Of a stretch of 64,000 bases of DNA, positions 38,668 through 49,220 are shown piece after piece. This DNA is from Ganoderma boninense (taxonomy: Eukaryota > Basidiomycota > Agaricomycetes > Polyporales > Polyporaceae): NCBI GenBank assembly GCA_002900995.3, contig CM035312.1, positions 744,001-808,000 of the forward strand, read 5' to 3'. The notes beneath the pieces are model-generated. The model did no database searches. It was not told where the DNA came from and saw nothing but the letters and a program-made list of their open reading frames with translations. The translations under genes and the position numbers were made by a program. Within the stretch, counting starts at the first letter, position 1. Each line of letters begins with the position of its first letter.

Positions 38668-40679
38668 TGGAGGAACGGAGAGTGCGATGGAGGAGGCGGA
38701 GGGAGGCGTCTGCGTATATGAATCGAAAGGCTGCGAGCGCTTGTGGAGAGGACATCGAAGGAGGGGACGGGCGAAACGGACGGTTCTCATGTGCCTCGCG
38801 CGCGGGTGGCCATGTATGGAGATGGGGCACACATGGCTGTGTGCCGTGCTGGCCAGCGGACATGCAAGCGACGTTAAGGATGTATTGCGGTCACCCTATC
38901 AGCATCCCCCTGATTCCAGTTGCACCCGGAGGGGCGCGCGTCAGCTGGTCCCCATAGCGCGCACGAACAAGCCATCGCACTTGCAAAATGGGGGCCATCT
39001 GCGCATACTTAAGTTTCAGTCATGATCAAGCGGACGAGATCCGAGTGGTCCAGTCGACGGATATGACTAGTATCTAACTACTCTCGCTCGCGTGACGGCC
39101 TAGCCTTAGAATAGGCTGTCAGGACAGAGGCGAGTCAACATGACAAGCCTTCAGCCTGTAGGAAGAGACACCGTGCGCATTGCAGCAAAGGTCTGGCTGA
39201 TTGCGCAGAGATTTGGCACAAGAGGTGCGGAGGTGGGTTCTGTGCGGTTTCCACGACACTCGCTACCATGTCGCGTGTGAACACAGAAAAGGCAGGTATG
39301 GGCGTGGACAGTGGTACCAAACGGCCAACGCTGAGCGCGGTTGAGTGGAATAGTGCTCACCTCAACCGCATAAACCGTGTTCCGGGGAGGGAGGGGAGAA
39401 GGCATCGTCGGGCGAAGTCCTTGGCACTGCCAGCACGACCTTCCTGCGTCGATCAATCATTCCCCGCTCTTTGCCGGGTACCCGCCGGCCCGCAGCAACT
39501 GCAGGCCTCCGGAGTGTCATTTCGCATCGTTCGCCAGCCTCAGACTCTGACTGCGAATTCGTGACCTCCTTGCTCCTCTTCAACCAAGCCCGATGTGTCT
39601 GGGATGCTGAGCTACAGCACTCCGTGACCTTGGAGCGAGGATGCCATCCTAGATGTATCGGAACACCGCCGGGATGCCTGTCGCTGTGTGCAATTGCGCA
39701 GACCGCGACAAACCGCTGTCGAGTGCATCAGGTGAGGTCTTTTTCGTTTGACACCGCCTATCCTTACCGTCTGCATCAGTTTTCCTTTTCAACCAAGCGA
39801 GAAAGAATGGTAACCACCCTGAGGCTCGCTCCTTCAAAATCCGAGGAGCTTTGAAGCACCGAAGGCTGCAGTAGAGTCCACATGGACGAGAGAGGGAGAG
39901 GGCCGAGTAGGAAGGCGCTGTGTCCGTGCAGCCTCCAGCTTTTATCCTCATGTTCTAGCGCATCGTTCACAATAGGCCGTCGTCAAGTGGGCCTCGAGTC
40001 GGCCAGGCGTGGGCAGAGACCCATCTCGCATCTATGCGCTCCGCCTTCTTTTCGCACAATCGGTCATTTCGGTGCTATGCGCAGCGTTCAATCCGATGTT
40101 CGGCGTTCGAAACCATGTACAAGAAACGCGTCCACTATCCTAAGTCTACCGTACGTGAGTCGTAATAAATAGGCGAACACATCACTAACACTACTGGGGC
40201 CGACGAGTATGCAAGGTCCGAAACGTGCCAGGGTGTGGGGACTATGGTATAAGGGATGGTGCGTGAGGGGTAACGATTATTAGGGAATCGGGGTACCTTG
40301 GGGGTAGGAGTTCCGGGATACGATATGGTACAGTTACATTTTCGATGCAGGCAGCCTGAGAGCGGTGTTTGCGAGAGAGCTATGGACAAGAAAGGTGAGG
40401 CAGGGGGAACGTGCACGATAAGCAAACTGACATGGCAGGCTTCGACGAGACGATGGAGGGGAAAGAGGACGATTGGATGCTTCGGGTTCAGATTGGAGTG
40501 GGGCAGATTGGAGTGGGGATGATGTGCGGGGACGAGAGACAAGAACTACACTCGAGGAACGGAGCAGGAGAGCGAGGGTCTAGAGTCAAGAGTCAAAGCG
40601 CTGACTGGCTTGGGGCATTGCCTATGCGGAAGTGCATAGGTAGATCGAACGCCTCTGGTGCATCCCAAGGACCTTCTAG
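38668..40679. other. Intergenic, no gene identified
   Basis: A 2-kb interval between the P450 promoter and the HSP20 3' end. Short frames exist on both strands but none has motifs, credible splice structure or RNA-gene features. Confidence 0.5.
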
Positions 40680-42291
40680 TCAATGGCTTGCCGGGATAGG
40701 GATGGGTATATCTTGTGGCTGCTCCATGTGCGCAGGAGCACCGCCGGGTATCTTCAAGGTGAGGATGCCATCTTCGAGCAGCACGGAGACGTCTTCCGGC
40801 TAACGACCCAAACATACACCAGCATCAGACCTCCACGACAGGACGAGGACGGGATTTACGCACCTTCGTCTCTGGGGGGACGGCCAGCGTCCTGAAGAAC
40901 TCTCCAAACTTGCGTTCGCGAACTTGATGGCCTTGCACGGGGAGCGTTCCTCTTGACACTCCCGCAACGGTGACTTGACGCACGCGGCTGAAGGGGCACA
41001 CAGACATCGTAATCCGGAGGTCGGTTCGTTTGACCCCAGGCAGCTCGAACATCGCCGTGATGACGTTCTCTTCCGTGCTGAAGTGGACGTCCGCGCGGAT
41101 CCCGTACCGCCTCGGCCGCACAGGCTCGAGCGTGAACGGGAGGACGAGGTTGTGGGATGCCGAAAGGTCGTGTTCCGCATCTGCTGCCTGCGGCGTCGCG
41201 CCCGCACTTCCGCCAACGGCCGCGGTGGTTGCGTCGGCGTCGACTTGGGCTGGGAAGCTGGGCCACGGAAGAACAAGAGGTTGGAGAGAGAGAGGCACAC
41301 CCAAACCGACCACGCACCTTATCCCCATCCCGGCCTGCAGCTGCGGCTGGTGGCCCGCGGAGAGCCCGAGCTGCAGCCCCTCACGCCAACTGCTGGAAGC
41401 CGGACACGACACCCCCATCGGGGTCCCAACCGTGGGCAGCGCACCACCAGTGTGGCTTGCGCTAACGCCGCCCACGCTCGTCTGAGCAGACTGCAACTCA
41501 CTCACTGGACGAGCAGATCTCACAGGGGCCAGGGCGCGCTGCTGCGGCTGCCCCGAAGGGCCAGCCGCCACGCCCGCACCCGCGCCCGCACCCGTCCCCG
41601 GGCCCGAGCCCGACTGGGGCCGGCGGAGGTACGGGTGGGCAGAGAGAGACTGAGCATGCGCCTTCGTGCGCGCATGCGGGACGCGCCCGCCCGTCCCCGG
41701 ACCCAGCCCCAGCCCCGGGGCGGACGCAGGGCCGGGGCTCGCGGCGGCCGAGGACGACGCGCGCCGCGAGGTGTCGACGTGCAGGGGCGGCGGCTTGGAG
41801 ACGGCGCGCCGTGCGTTGCCTGACCCGCCGCCGCGCGACGAGGAGCCCGAGCTGGGGCGCTCGCCCGTGGCGTTGGCCTGGATGAAGTCCTCCTCTGTCA
41901 TGGTCTCAAAGCGGTACTGGGGCTGTGGGGGCGTGTGCGTGGCGGGGTGCACATGGATGGTCTGAGGGGGGGCGTACTGCTGGCGGTGCTGAGGTTGAGG
42001 TGGGGGCTGGGGCTGAGGTTGCTGGTGGAGCTGTTGCTGTTGCTGGACTTGGTGCTCTTGCGGCGTTGAAGGCTGGGGGTGCTGAAGAACCGGAGGGGGC
42101 AGCTGGTGGAGCTGAAGCTGAGAGGGCGAGATCTGTTGAGGTTGAGGTTGAGGGTCTTGAGGTTGCTGTTGTTGTTGCTGAAGCTGGAGGCTTGGATCTT
42201 GGTCTGACGTTGTTGACGCTACTTCCCAAGCGTACACACGCGGTGTTGCAGGGTTGGAGTATTCCACATACTGTTGGTAGGGGAATGCCAT
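40680..42291 (-). CDS. HSP20 small heat-shock protein with long Gln-rich arm
   Basis: Start ATG 42291 (MAFPYQQYVEYSNPATPRVY). The first 100 residues are Gln/Pro-rich with runs of Q, and the next 200 or so are Ser/Pro/Gly/Ala-rich. The C-terminal part is an alpha-crystallin domain: YGIRADVHFSTEENVITAMF, ELPGVKRTDLRIT, RERKFGEFFRTLAVPPETK, then after an intron PEDVSVLLEDGILTLKIPG. This matches other basidiomycete HSP20s, ATP-independent holdases. The stop is at 40680-40682. A GTGCGT donor after GMGIR and CCCAG suggest one in-frame intron in the linker. Typical fungal HSP20s are 150-200 residues, so the arm of about 330 residues is odd. Regulation by heat shock factor is expected, but I see no perfect element upstream. 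Confidence 0.82.
41968..42189 (-). repeat. Poly-Gln/Pro-coding low-complexity tract
   Basis: CAG/CAA/CCT-rich sequence inside the HSP20 gene encodes several Gln runs of 5-6 residues interspersed with Pro and His. It is likely length-variable between strains. Confidence 0.7.
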
Positions 42292-42826
42292 TGTCACACA
42301 CACTAAGGTCGCAGCCAACGGGACGAGCGCGCTGGTGCAGATAGGTGGGATGGGGAGAGGAGAGAAGGGGGGGACGCGTCTTGGCGTAAATGTACCCTCG
42401 TCCTTTTGTGGCGGCCCCGACGGCGGTGACTCACACGCGCCGCCTCCCAGATATGCCTCCAGTTGCTATCTTGGGCTGTGCCGGCTCACACGGCCCCTCC
42501 CGACCCTTCCTAGTATGGAAGTCGGCGGGCCCCGAACGGGAAAAAGGCCCCGCCTCCCGCATCAAATGACACGGCGGGCAACAGCGGCAAGGAACGTGCT
42601 GCACCGCATGTCATGCTTCTCATGTGCACGGCCCTGCGACAACCCATTGTGGCCCATTTTGGTCCGTGAGTTGTCAGGCTATTGTTCTTTGCGACGACCT
42701 GCAGACTGGGGAATATACCGCTGTCCTTGCGTCATATGTAAGACCACTGAGGGGTACGAATGCAAGATTCAATGTTTTCATCGAGATCGTAATCCATGGC
42801 AAGAAAAACAAGAGGGCTATCTCAAA
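42292..42826. other. Promoter region upstream of HSP20
   Basis: 535 bp between the HSP20 start and tRNA-Gly. It contains a CCCCT stress-response-like word near 42491 and pairs of TTC/GAA triplets (for example near 42508-42520), none in perfect alternating heat-shock-element spacing. A weak AT-rich motif GGAATATACC lies near 42711. Confidence 0.35.
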
Positions 42827-42897
42827 TGCATTAAGGGGGAATCGAACCCCCGGCGGGTCGATGGCAACGACCCAGGTTACCACTACCCCATTAATGC
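42827..42897 (-). tRNA. tRNA-Gly (anticodon GCC)
   Basis: 71 nt including the discriminator A, with no intron. The full cloverleaf pairs: acceptor GCATTAA with TTAATGC, D stem GGGT/ACCT, anticodon stem GGTCG/CGACC with loop TTGCCAT, and T stem GGGGG/CCCCC around TTCGATT. The anticodon GCC is at 42865-42863. The B box is GGTTCGATTCC. It is close (58 nt) to the divergent coiled-coil gene start. Confidence 0.96.
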
Positions 42898-42954
42898 TAC
42901 AGAGCTAACTCATTAAACGAACTACATGGAGTGTTAAAAGGAAACGATGTGGAA

Positions 42955-44438
42955 ATGGACGCTGTGGCGAGGAGCGAGTGGCGGTCCCGACAATCCGCCA
43001 TGTCTGTTTCTCCTCCCATTCGGCGATTGTCCACAAGCTCCAGCAGCAGAGAGGACCTCATATATCAGTATGAAGCAGAAGAGGAGCGCATCATCAACAT
43101 CCTCTCCAGAAAGCTAGAGCAGGTCAGACTTGCCAGCGTCAATGCTTTCCCGGAATTCACTGACTCCCCTTCGGTCCAGCTACGAGAGGAGAAGATCGAG
43201 CTCGAGAACGTCCTTGAGGCTGAATCAGAGTCCCATGTCAACAGGCTTTCGCGAGAGCTATCTGCTTTACGTTTAGCCCAGCAACAGCAACAGCAACAAG
43301 CGGGCCCGTCCCATGCGAGCGGGAGCGGCAGCGCATCCCCGCTGGACACCAGAACGGCTCTGCAACCCGCGTCGCTCCTCAGCCGGAGCAATGGAAATCC
43401 ATCACAAGACATGATTCTTGATGCGCTCAGACGGGAGAACGAGGCCCTGCGGGGTCGGCTAGTTGAGACAGAGCAGGACTTCATTCGAATATCGCGGTTG
43501 AATGAGGTCTACAGAGAGGAGCTCATACAGCACAGGCGAAGGGTGAGCCATTACGTTCACTTCTTCACACATCATGCCCTACATTTCTTCGTAGCTTGGT
43601 TTGCCCGTGGACAGCCTCATTGGTTTGCCCCAATCCGAGCCGTTTTCCCAACCCATGCACCGTCGGTCGAGCACCGGCAGCTCCCCTTCAAGCTCCATCC
43701 ACATTCCTTCCAATCCCTCCCACCCCATCAGGCATGCAACGGCCGTCCCAATCCCACGCCCGCCCTCCCAGATCCGCCGTCCTTCCAACGTCATCTCGTC
43801 AGAGTCCACGACTCCCCTCTCACACTCGCCGTCCTCCACGAGCACATCCCCCGTTCCCCTTCTCTCCCGTCACCACATCTCCCTTCCCCGCGAGCTACAC
43901 AAGCGCAATAACGACCCTCACAACGCCACCGTCTATCGGCTCCGTCGCGGTCAGCCCTCCGACGTTCACCGCGGGTGGCGCGCGTATGCTCTCCTACCCC
44001 TCCGTGCCCCCGCCCTCGCTCTCGTCCTCATTCGGCTCCCCCTCTACCTCCCTTCACCACGGCGGTCCGATGACCTTCGCATCACGGGACCACGACGGGA
44101 CGCCTTCGCCCGTCGAGTCCTTCCATAGCCGCCGGAACTCGTTCAACCGGCGCGGGAGCTTCGAGCGGCGCATCGCCGAGACCGGGACCCTCCAGCGCCG
44201 CCCCCCCAGCCAGAGCCAGAGCCGGAGGGAGAGCGTCGAGCGCGGCGTGCGGGTGGCGGAGACGGGCACGCTGGTCCCGCGCAACCGCGCGGATAGTTTC
44301 GGGCTCCCGGTCCACGACATTCTCGAGGATGTCGATCCCGATTCTGCTCCCGCTCCATCCTCTGCCCATGTCAATGGTAACAGACGCGATGGACAGGGGA
44401 GAAGCACGCCAGCGCATACCCCGCAACCGACGTCGTGA
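42955..44438 (+). CDS. Coiled-coil protein of unknown function
   Basis: Exon 1 from ATG 42955 (or ATG 43000, MSVSPP) encodes Ser-rich sequence, then strongly helical segments: YEAEEERIINILSRKLEQV, RLSRELSALRLAQQQQ and LRRENEALRGRLVETE. These are coiled-coil heptads with a short Gln run. The donor GTGAGC at about 43542 joins an acceptor TTCGTAG at about 43595, giving LGLPVDSLIGLPQSEPF. The rest is Ser/Pro-rich and ends SFHSRRNSFNRRGSFERR, ETGTLVPRN and HDILEDVD. Between about 43860 and 43910 the coding signal moves from one frame to another without an obvious intron, so an unusual splice or a frameshift is needed. No domain is recognised. The start is uncertain. Confidence 0.6.
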
Positions 44439-47400
44439 TATTTCTCTGGGTGTCGTTCGTTCAGATTCTACTCAGCGTGGTCAAATGACAATGGTCGTTA
44501 AGGTCGAAAGTGATCGTAATCCAGCCCCTGTGGTCCTGTACAAATCTCGAAGAGGTGCGCCGGTGTATGACTAGAACACGCGATTCTTTGACTGCCGTCT
44601 TCTCCTTCACCCCGGACTGGCCGTTGTACTATAGCGCGTACGATATCCGCTAGAATGGAACAGATAGTGCTGCTTCTTGACTTTGTCTTTCCTCGCCAAG
44701 GCTTTTTGGACCCCTGTTGAGGGCAGAGTTTCGTGTGTCTTTTTCTTTGGCAGCTCTCGACCGCCTCCTCTTGCATTGTCGCTGCTGATATCTGTTAGAA
44801 CGTGCACCATCGGAGGGCCTGGACAAAGCACGGTGAGTACGCCTCCATTCCATCAGCGGCGACTACGCGGCGGTGTTCCTCATCCTTACGGCACTTGTTT
44901 CCCGAAGGTACCCTTCTGGCGGGGTCGTGCGACGGGCCTGGAGCGTTTGAATATCATCTTTGGTCGCCAGAGCCCGCCTACCTCCCTCGTGCATTCCCTC
45001 ATGGTGTCGCAAAGAAGCCAGGATGACGGCCTACGTCACCGGGAAACAGAGGCGAGAAAGGCATGTTGCACGGTTCTTTACGAAACTTCTTTGCTACTGT
45101 ATTCGCAGAACGATCTCATGACCGTGTATTCAGGTGAAGCTGTCGTGCTGCGCGCCCTCCGTTACATACAGCAAGAAGGACGGTGTCGTACACCTCTCCC
45201 TCGGCACCCGACCGCCCCCGTTTCGCCTACTTATGCCCATACCTACGAGCCCGGCGGTAGACGATGAGGACGGAAATTCGTTCCATTCGCCGGCGTCTGC
45301 ATGCCGACTGCAGCCCACGGCCAAGCTGCCCTGGAACTCTGCCCGACTTCGCTGTTCAGTTCCGTGCTCGGACTTTGGCCCAAGGCCGGATCGGAAACCC
45401 AATCACAACGCCGATTGCTGCGGGAGCCTGTCTAACCCCCCACACAAGACGGCGCGGACTGCTTCCCCCTCCCACATCCAGTGTGCACAGTGCACACGAA
45501 TGCGCGCACCTGCACCTGCGGGGTGTGCGAGTGGAGCCGACTATCTGGAAAACGCTTCGCGCAGATCACTCTGATGTGGACGCCGGGCACACGAATGGAA
45601 GAGCCGAACCCCGGTGAGTGCATCCTCGCATGCCTCGCATACAGAAGCACTTGGAACGCTCATAAGCTCAGATAGACTGGCTGCGGGCGCAAAGCAAGGA
45701 AGGTTCGAATCCTATCACCCAGAACGCGGCCCATCAACCTCTGTGCTCGAATCACGGATCATGAGCCAGCCCCCGGCCTCTCAACCTCGAGATCGCGCCC
45801 CTGGCGAGCCTCCGTTCTTCTCCCCAAGTACTTACATATACCCATCGGGCACGGACGGGAGACGCTGAGCGCTGAGATGCCGGTAAGCTGCACCTCGGAG
45901 GCGTGGCGGCAGCCCAGCTCGCGTCCGCCAACGCCGAAAGCAACAACATTGTGGCGTCGGTGCGGCATCCGACATCACCTTGCCAGCCCAGCCTCGGTGT
46001 GTGCGCAGCCCTGGCCACCGTCGCCGTCGCTGTTGCCGTTGTCTGCTCGGTTGCAGGCTCAGGCTTCCGAGGCTCAAGCGCGGGACAGCGCCGCGTCTTT
46101 CCGATGCGGTGCGGGACGCCTGTTAAGTAGAGTTCATAGGGGGCACAGGAGCAGGATGAGAAGGGAACCCTCGCGCGGACATTGAACGAAGACGACGCGT
46201 TGGCGTCGCTGTTCCATCTTCTCTGTCGCCGCTGCCGTCGTTCGACGTCTCGATTTGCGGGGGCTTTAAGTTGCTGTAATCTACGCAGCGCTCCGGGGCA
46301 CCCGCTGCTCAGTCTGCTGGCCGTAGCACTGGCAGCGCGCGGAGACCGATCGCAGCCCCCGGCGTTACGATCTCATCCGCATCCGCGTTTGCATCTTCCG
46401 CGGGCTTGTGCTTCTCGCGCCGGTCCCCCATCGCGCACCAGGCGAACTAAGGAAGACGAAGCCAGAGCCAGCTGGACGCGAACACGCGTATGCTCAGGCC
46501 CGGGGCCGTCCACCACCTACTTACACCGTGCCCAGTGCACCACTATTAACAGCAGGTTCCATGTCCCTGCTCCGCCGATACAGCGGCAGATGGGCTCCCG
46601 CGCGCAGGTCACTTGCCCCTCGCTTCCGACGACCGGCTCCGCCTACGCCTTTGGAGGGCATGCGAGGTTCCCCGCGCGGGCGACGCGATACGCACGCGCG
46701 CGAGGCGACCCTGTGCGCCGGGAGCGCGAGTGAATGGGCCCTTCGCGCGCGCGGGGACACGCCGATGGGCTATTGATAGAAGCACTAGGAAGTCACCGGG
46801 CCGGGCCGGGGTTCTGAGAAGGAGAGTGCGGAGGAGTGTTGCTTGGCGCATGATAGCCTTTTTCCACCTCCTCCGACTCGTGCAGTGACCAGTCGTGCTC
46901 GTCCAGGCTGCGCAGTTCGCAACTAAGTGACACTGCACATACGAGAGGTGTGTGTTATCATTGGTCGGCATAAAGAACGCTTGTCGGTCTGTACGTTTAG
47001 GGGCTTCGGCCAGGGCGCGTGGGCATGTCAGTTGATGATGGGTCGAGCGAGCTGGAGAAGGACGAGTGCGTCATCGGTGCATCACGCACGCTGGGTTCGG
47101 TGTCCAGAGCGCAGCGTATTTTTGTCTCTGAAGGAGATGGAAGAGATGGGCTTGCCGGGCTCGAGCTGGATCGGGCTTGATAGAGCAGCTGGTGTCCAGG
47201 CCGTCGGGAGAAGACGTGGCGAGGTGAGAAAGTGGTCAGCATCCTGACGGTGGCCAGGCCCAATCGCGGTTAATTAGGCTGCTAGCAACTCCCATTGTGA
47301 ACACGAGGACGCGAGATGGTGGTATGGAAGACATCTGCAGACATTGGAAGAGCGTCGCGGAATGATCCGTATGGCTAGCGCAGTGGGGGTTCTGGAGGTC

Positions 47401-48654
47401 GAGTCAGCGCGCCTTTCATGAGCGTATGTTCCGAATCGCAACATCTGAATTTCCTGCCGGCACGCTCTGCACGTTATAGGGGACTTCGGCAACAAGCACT
47501 TATCTCGTTCGAGGAATCCGCCAATGCAAGTGGAGATGACGGCGTCACGGGGGTCGGAGTTGTGGCTTGTTCAAATTGTTGATAGCAGTAGCGTTGGTTT
47601 GCGGCGTTCGAGGGTGACGCCTGCGAGGGCATTTCATCGCGGCCGATGGGCGCGAAGGCGAGTAAAAGACACGGGATCCGCGCTTGATGGCAAGTTTTGA
47701 GCGCTGCAGTGCCAGCTGGGAGACAGTTCGTGTGAGACCCGGACGCGGTGTATGTTCATCCTCGGTTTTCCTGTGTGCCAGCCAGCGACTCGCCCAGGCG
47801 GGGGCAATCAGGACCGCCATTGGGGTTCTTGCGATAGAAAACTTCTATGCGTCAGATACAACACCCCAGGCAGATGGGAAGCGTATGTGTCGGTGTTCTC
47901 AGTACCAGGTATGCGCTTTCCGGGGAATGGTCATGGGTTCCTTGCTCTGGCGAGGCTCTCAGGTTCGCGAGCCGCAGTCGACAGATCTGGGGAGCACGAG
48001 CTGAAAGAGAGCTGACATGATGGCCCGAGGAGAGTGTCTGTTCGCGACTAGACCGGAGGTTAGCGTATACACACAAAGACCGATCCCGGAGCGAAGGGCA
48101 GGGCAGGGGGACTGCGAGATTCGGGGGCGCAGATAAGTAGGACGAGTGCTTTACCTGGAAACCTTCGAGCACAGCGGCCGAGCGCCGGTACACAGGTCGC
48201 CCGATCGAGGACTGGTCGCGTCCGGAGCGATGCAGCGATGGGCGATGGCTGATTGAACCTCCCGGCGGGAGATGGACGAGGGAATAGTAAGTAGTCAACA
48301 GTCAAGGCGGCGCACCCGCGGGGTGAAACAGATTTGCGGAGCGGGTGACGACGGATGTTTGGAGGGAAGAACGCGAGTGGCTGCAACAAGCGTTGCATGT
48401 CATTCGCCCAGAACCACAGATTTCACTTCGATTCCCGCGCGGCCGAAGCGTGTCGCGTGTTGCCTCCGCCCTCTATAAATCCCTCTCCGATCTCGCCTCC
48501 AAGCCCCGTTCTCCGTTCCAAGCCCTCCAGCCCTCTCCGTCGCCCCTCTCTGCCACTACTAAAAACCACAACCAGCCGCGCCCACCTCCCGGCTCCTTCG
48601 CCTAGTTTCTACCTGGAAACCTGCCGTCGACAACCACCTGTGTCACAATCCACA
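44439..48654. other. Long gap, no gene identified
   Basis: 4.2 kb without a supportable gene in an otherwise dense window. Long frames exist (for example 44677-45267, 46182-46733), but they reflect high GC and show no domain, signal or coherent splice pattern. A B-box-like word GGTTCGAATCC sits at 45702-45712 without a cloverleaf. A lineage-specific gene with many introns cannot be excluded. Confidence 0.5.
48474..48480 (+). promoter_or_regulatory. TATA box of the 161-aa gene
   Basis: TATAAAT in the context CCTCTATAAATCC, followed by a long pyrimidine-rich stretch, lies 181 nt upstream of ATG 48655. This is a typical strong fungal core promoter layout. Confidence 0.5.
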
Positions 48655-49220
48655 ATGGCCGCGGTCGCATCCTGCTCTACCACTTCTTTGTGCACCATGC
48701 CCTCGCCAGTCTCCTCACCACACCTCGCGTCGAGCGCGAGCACACCAAAACCCTCCTTCGCGCTCGCTAAAATAAAGGGCGACGTCTGTCTTGTCCAAGG
48801 TGAGCCCGCGCGCACAGTCATCGTGACGCACCAGAACAAACTCTCACCGTGGCGCTCCGCCCCGCTCCCCCACCCCCAGTGCCGCACGACTCCCCCGCGC
48901 ACGGCGGCATGTCCTCCGCGCTCATGGCTGCCGACGTGCACGTCTTCCGCCACGAGTTCATCACCCTCTTCCGCTACTCCCACCGCGCCACCGTACACCC
49001 CGCGGACATGCACATCCTCGAGCCCATCGACGACCGCGCGACCCTCTACGAGGAGGACAAGGGCACCGTCTTCCTCGCCCGTGACGTCATGACCAAGATC
49101 CAAAAGCTCACCATGGACTCCCGTCGTCCGGGTCCCGGTCGCTGCTACCGCCCGCGCCAGTCGAGCTCCATGTCCATGTCGCGGCCAGTGCACGCGCCGG
49201 CGCGCGGCGTCCGGTCATAG
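48655..49220 (+). CDS. Hypothetical protein, 161 aa
   Basis: Two exons (48655-48799, 48880-49220) joined in phase 1 with GTGAGC and CCCCCAG. The ATG has the context CACAATGGCC. The N-terminal 40 residues are Ser/Thr/Ala-rich. The centre reads FRHEFITLFRYSHRATVHPA and MHILEPIDDRATLYEEDK, then KGTVFLARDVMTKIQKL, a compact mixed alpha/beta-looking segment. The C-terminus is basic and Ser/Met-rich. There is no signal peptide or membrane helix, and I do not recognise the family. Strong third-position GC, a TATA box and a clean intron support a real, possibly highly expressed gene. Confidence 0.7.

Noticed and set aside
44677..45267. 196-codon plus-strand frame in the large gap
   Set aside because: Composition differs between the overlapping frames without a clear winner, there is no domain, and the start is not an ATG in a good context. 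High GC explains its length.
45660..45725. B-box-like GGTTCGAATCC at 45702-45712 with a weak A-box-like TGGCTGCGGG upstream
   Set aside because: The T stem does not pair (GAAGG against CCTAT has a mismatch and a wobble), and no acceptor or anticodon stem can be drawn, so it is not a tRNA gene.
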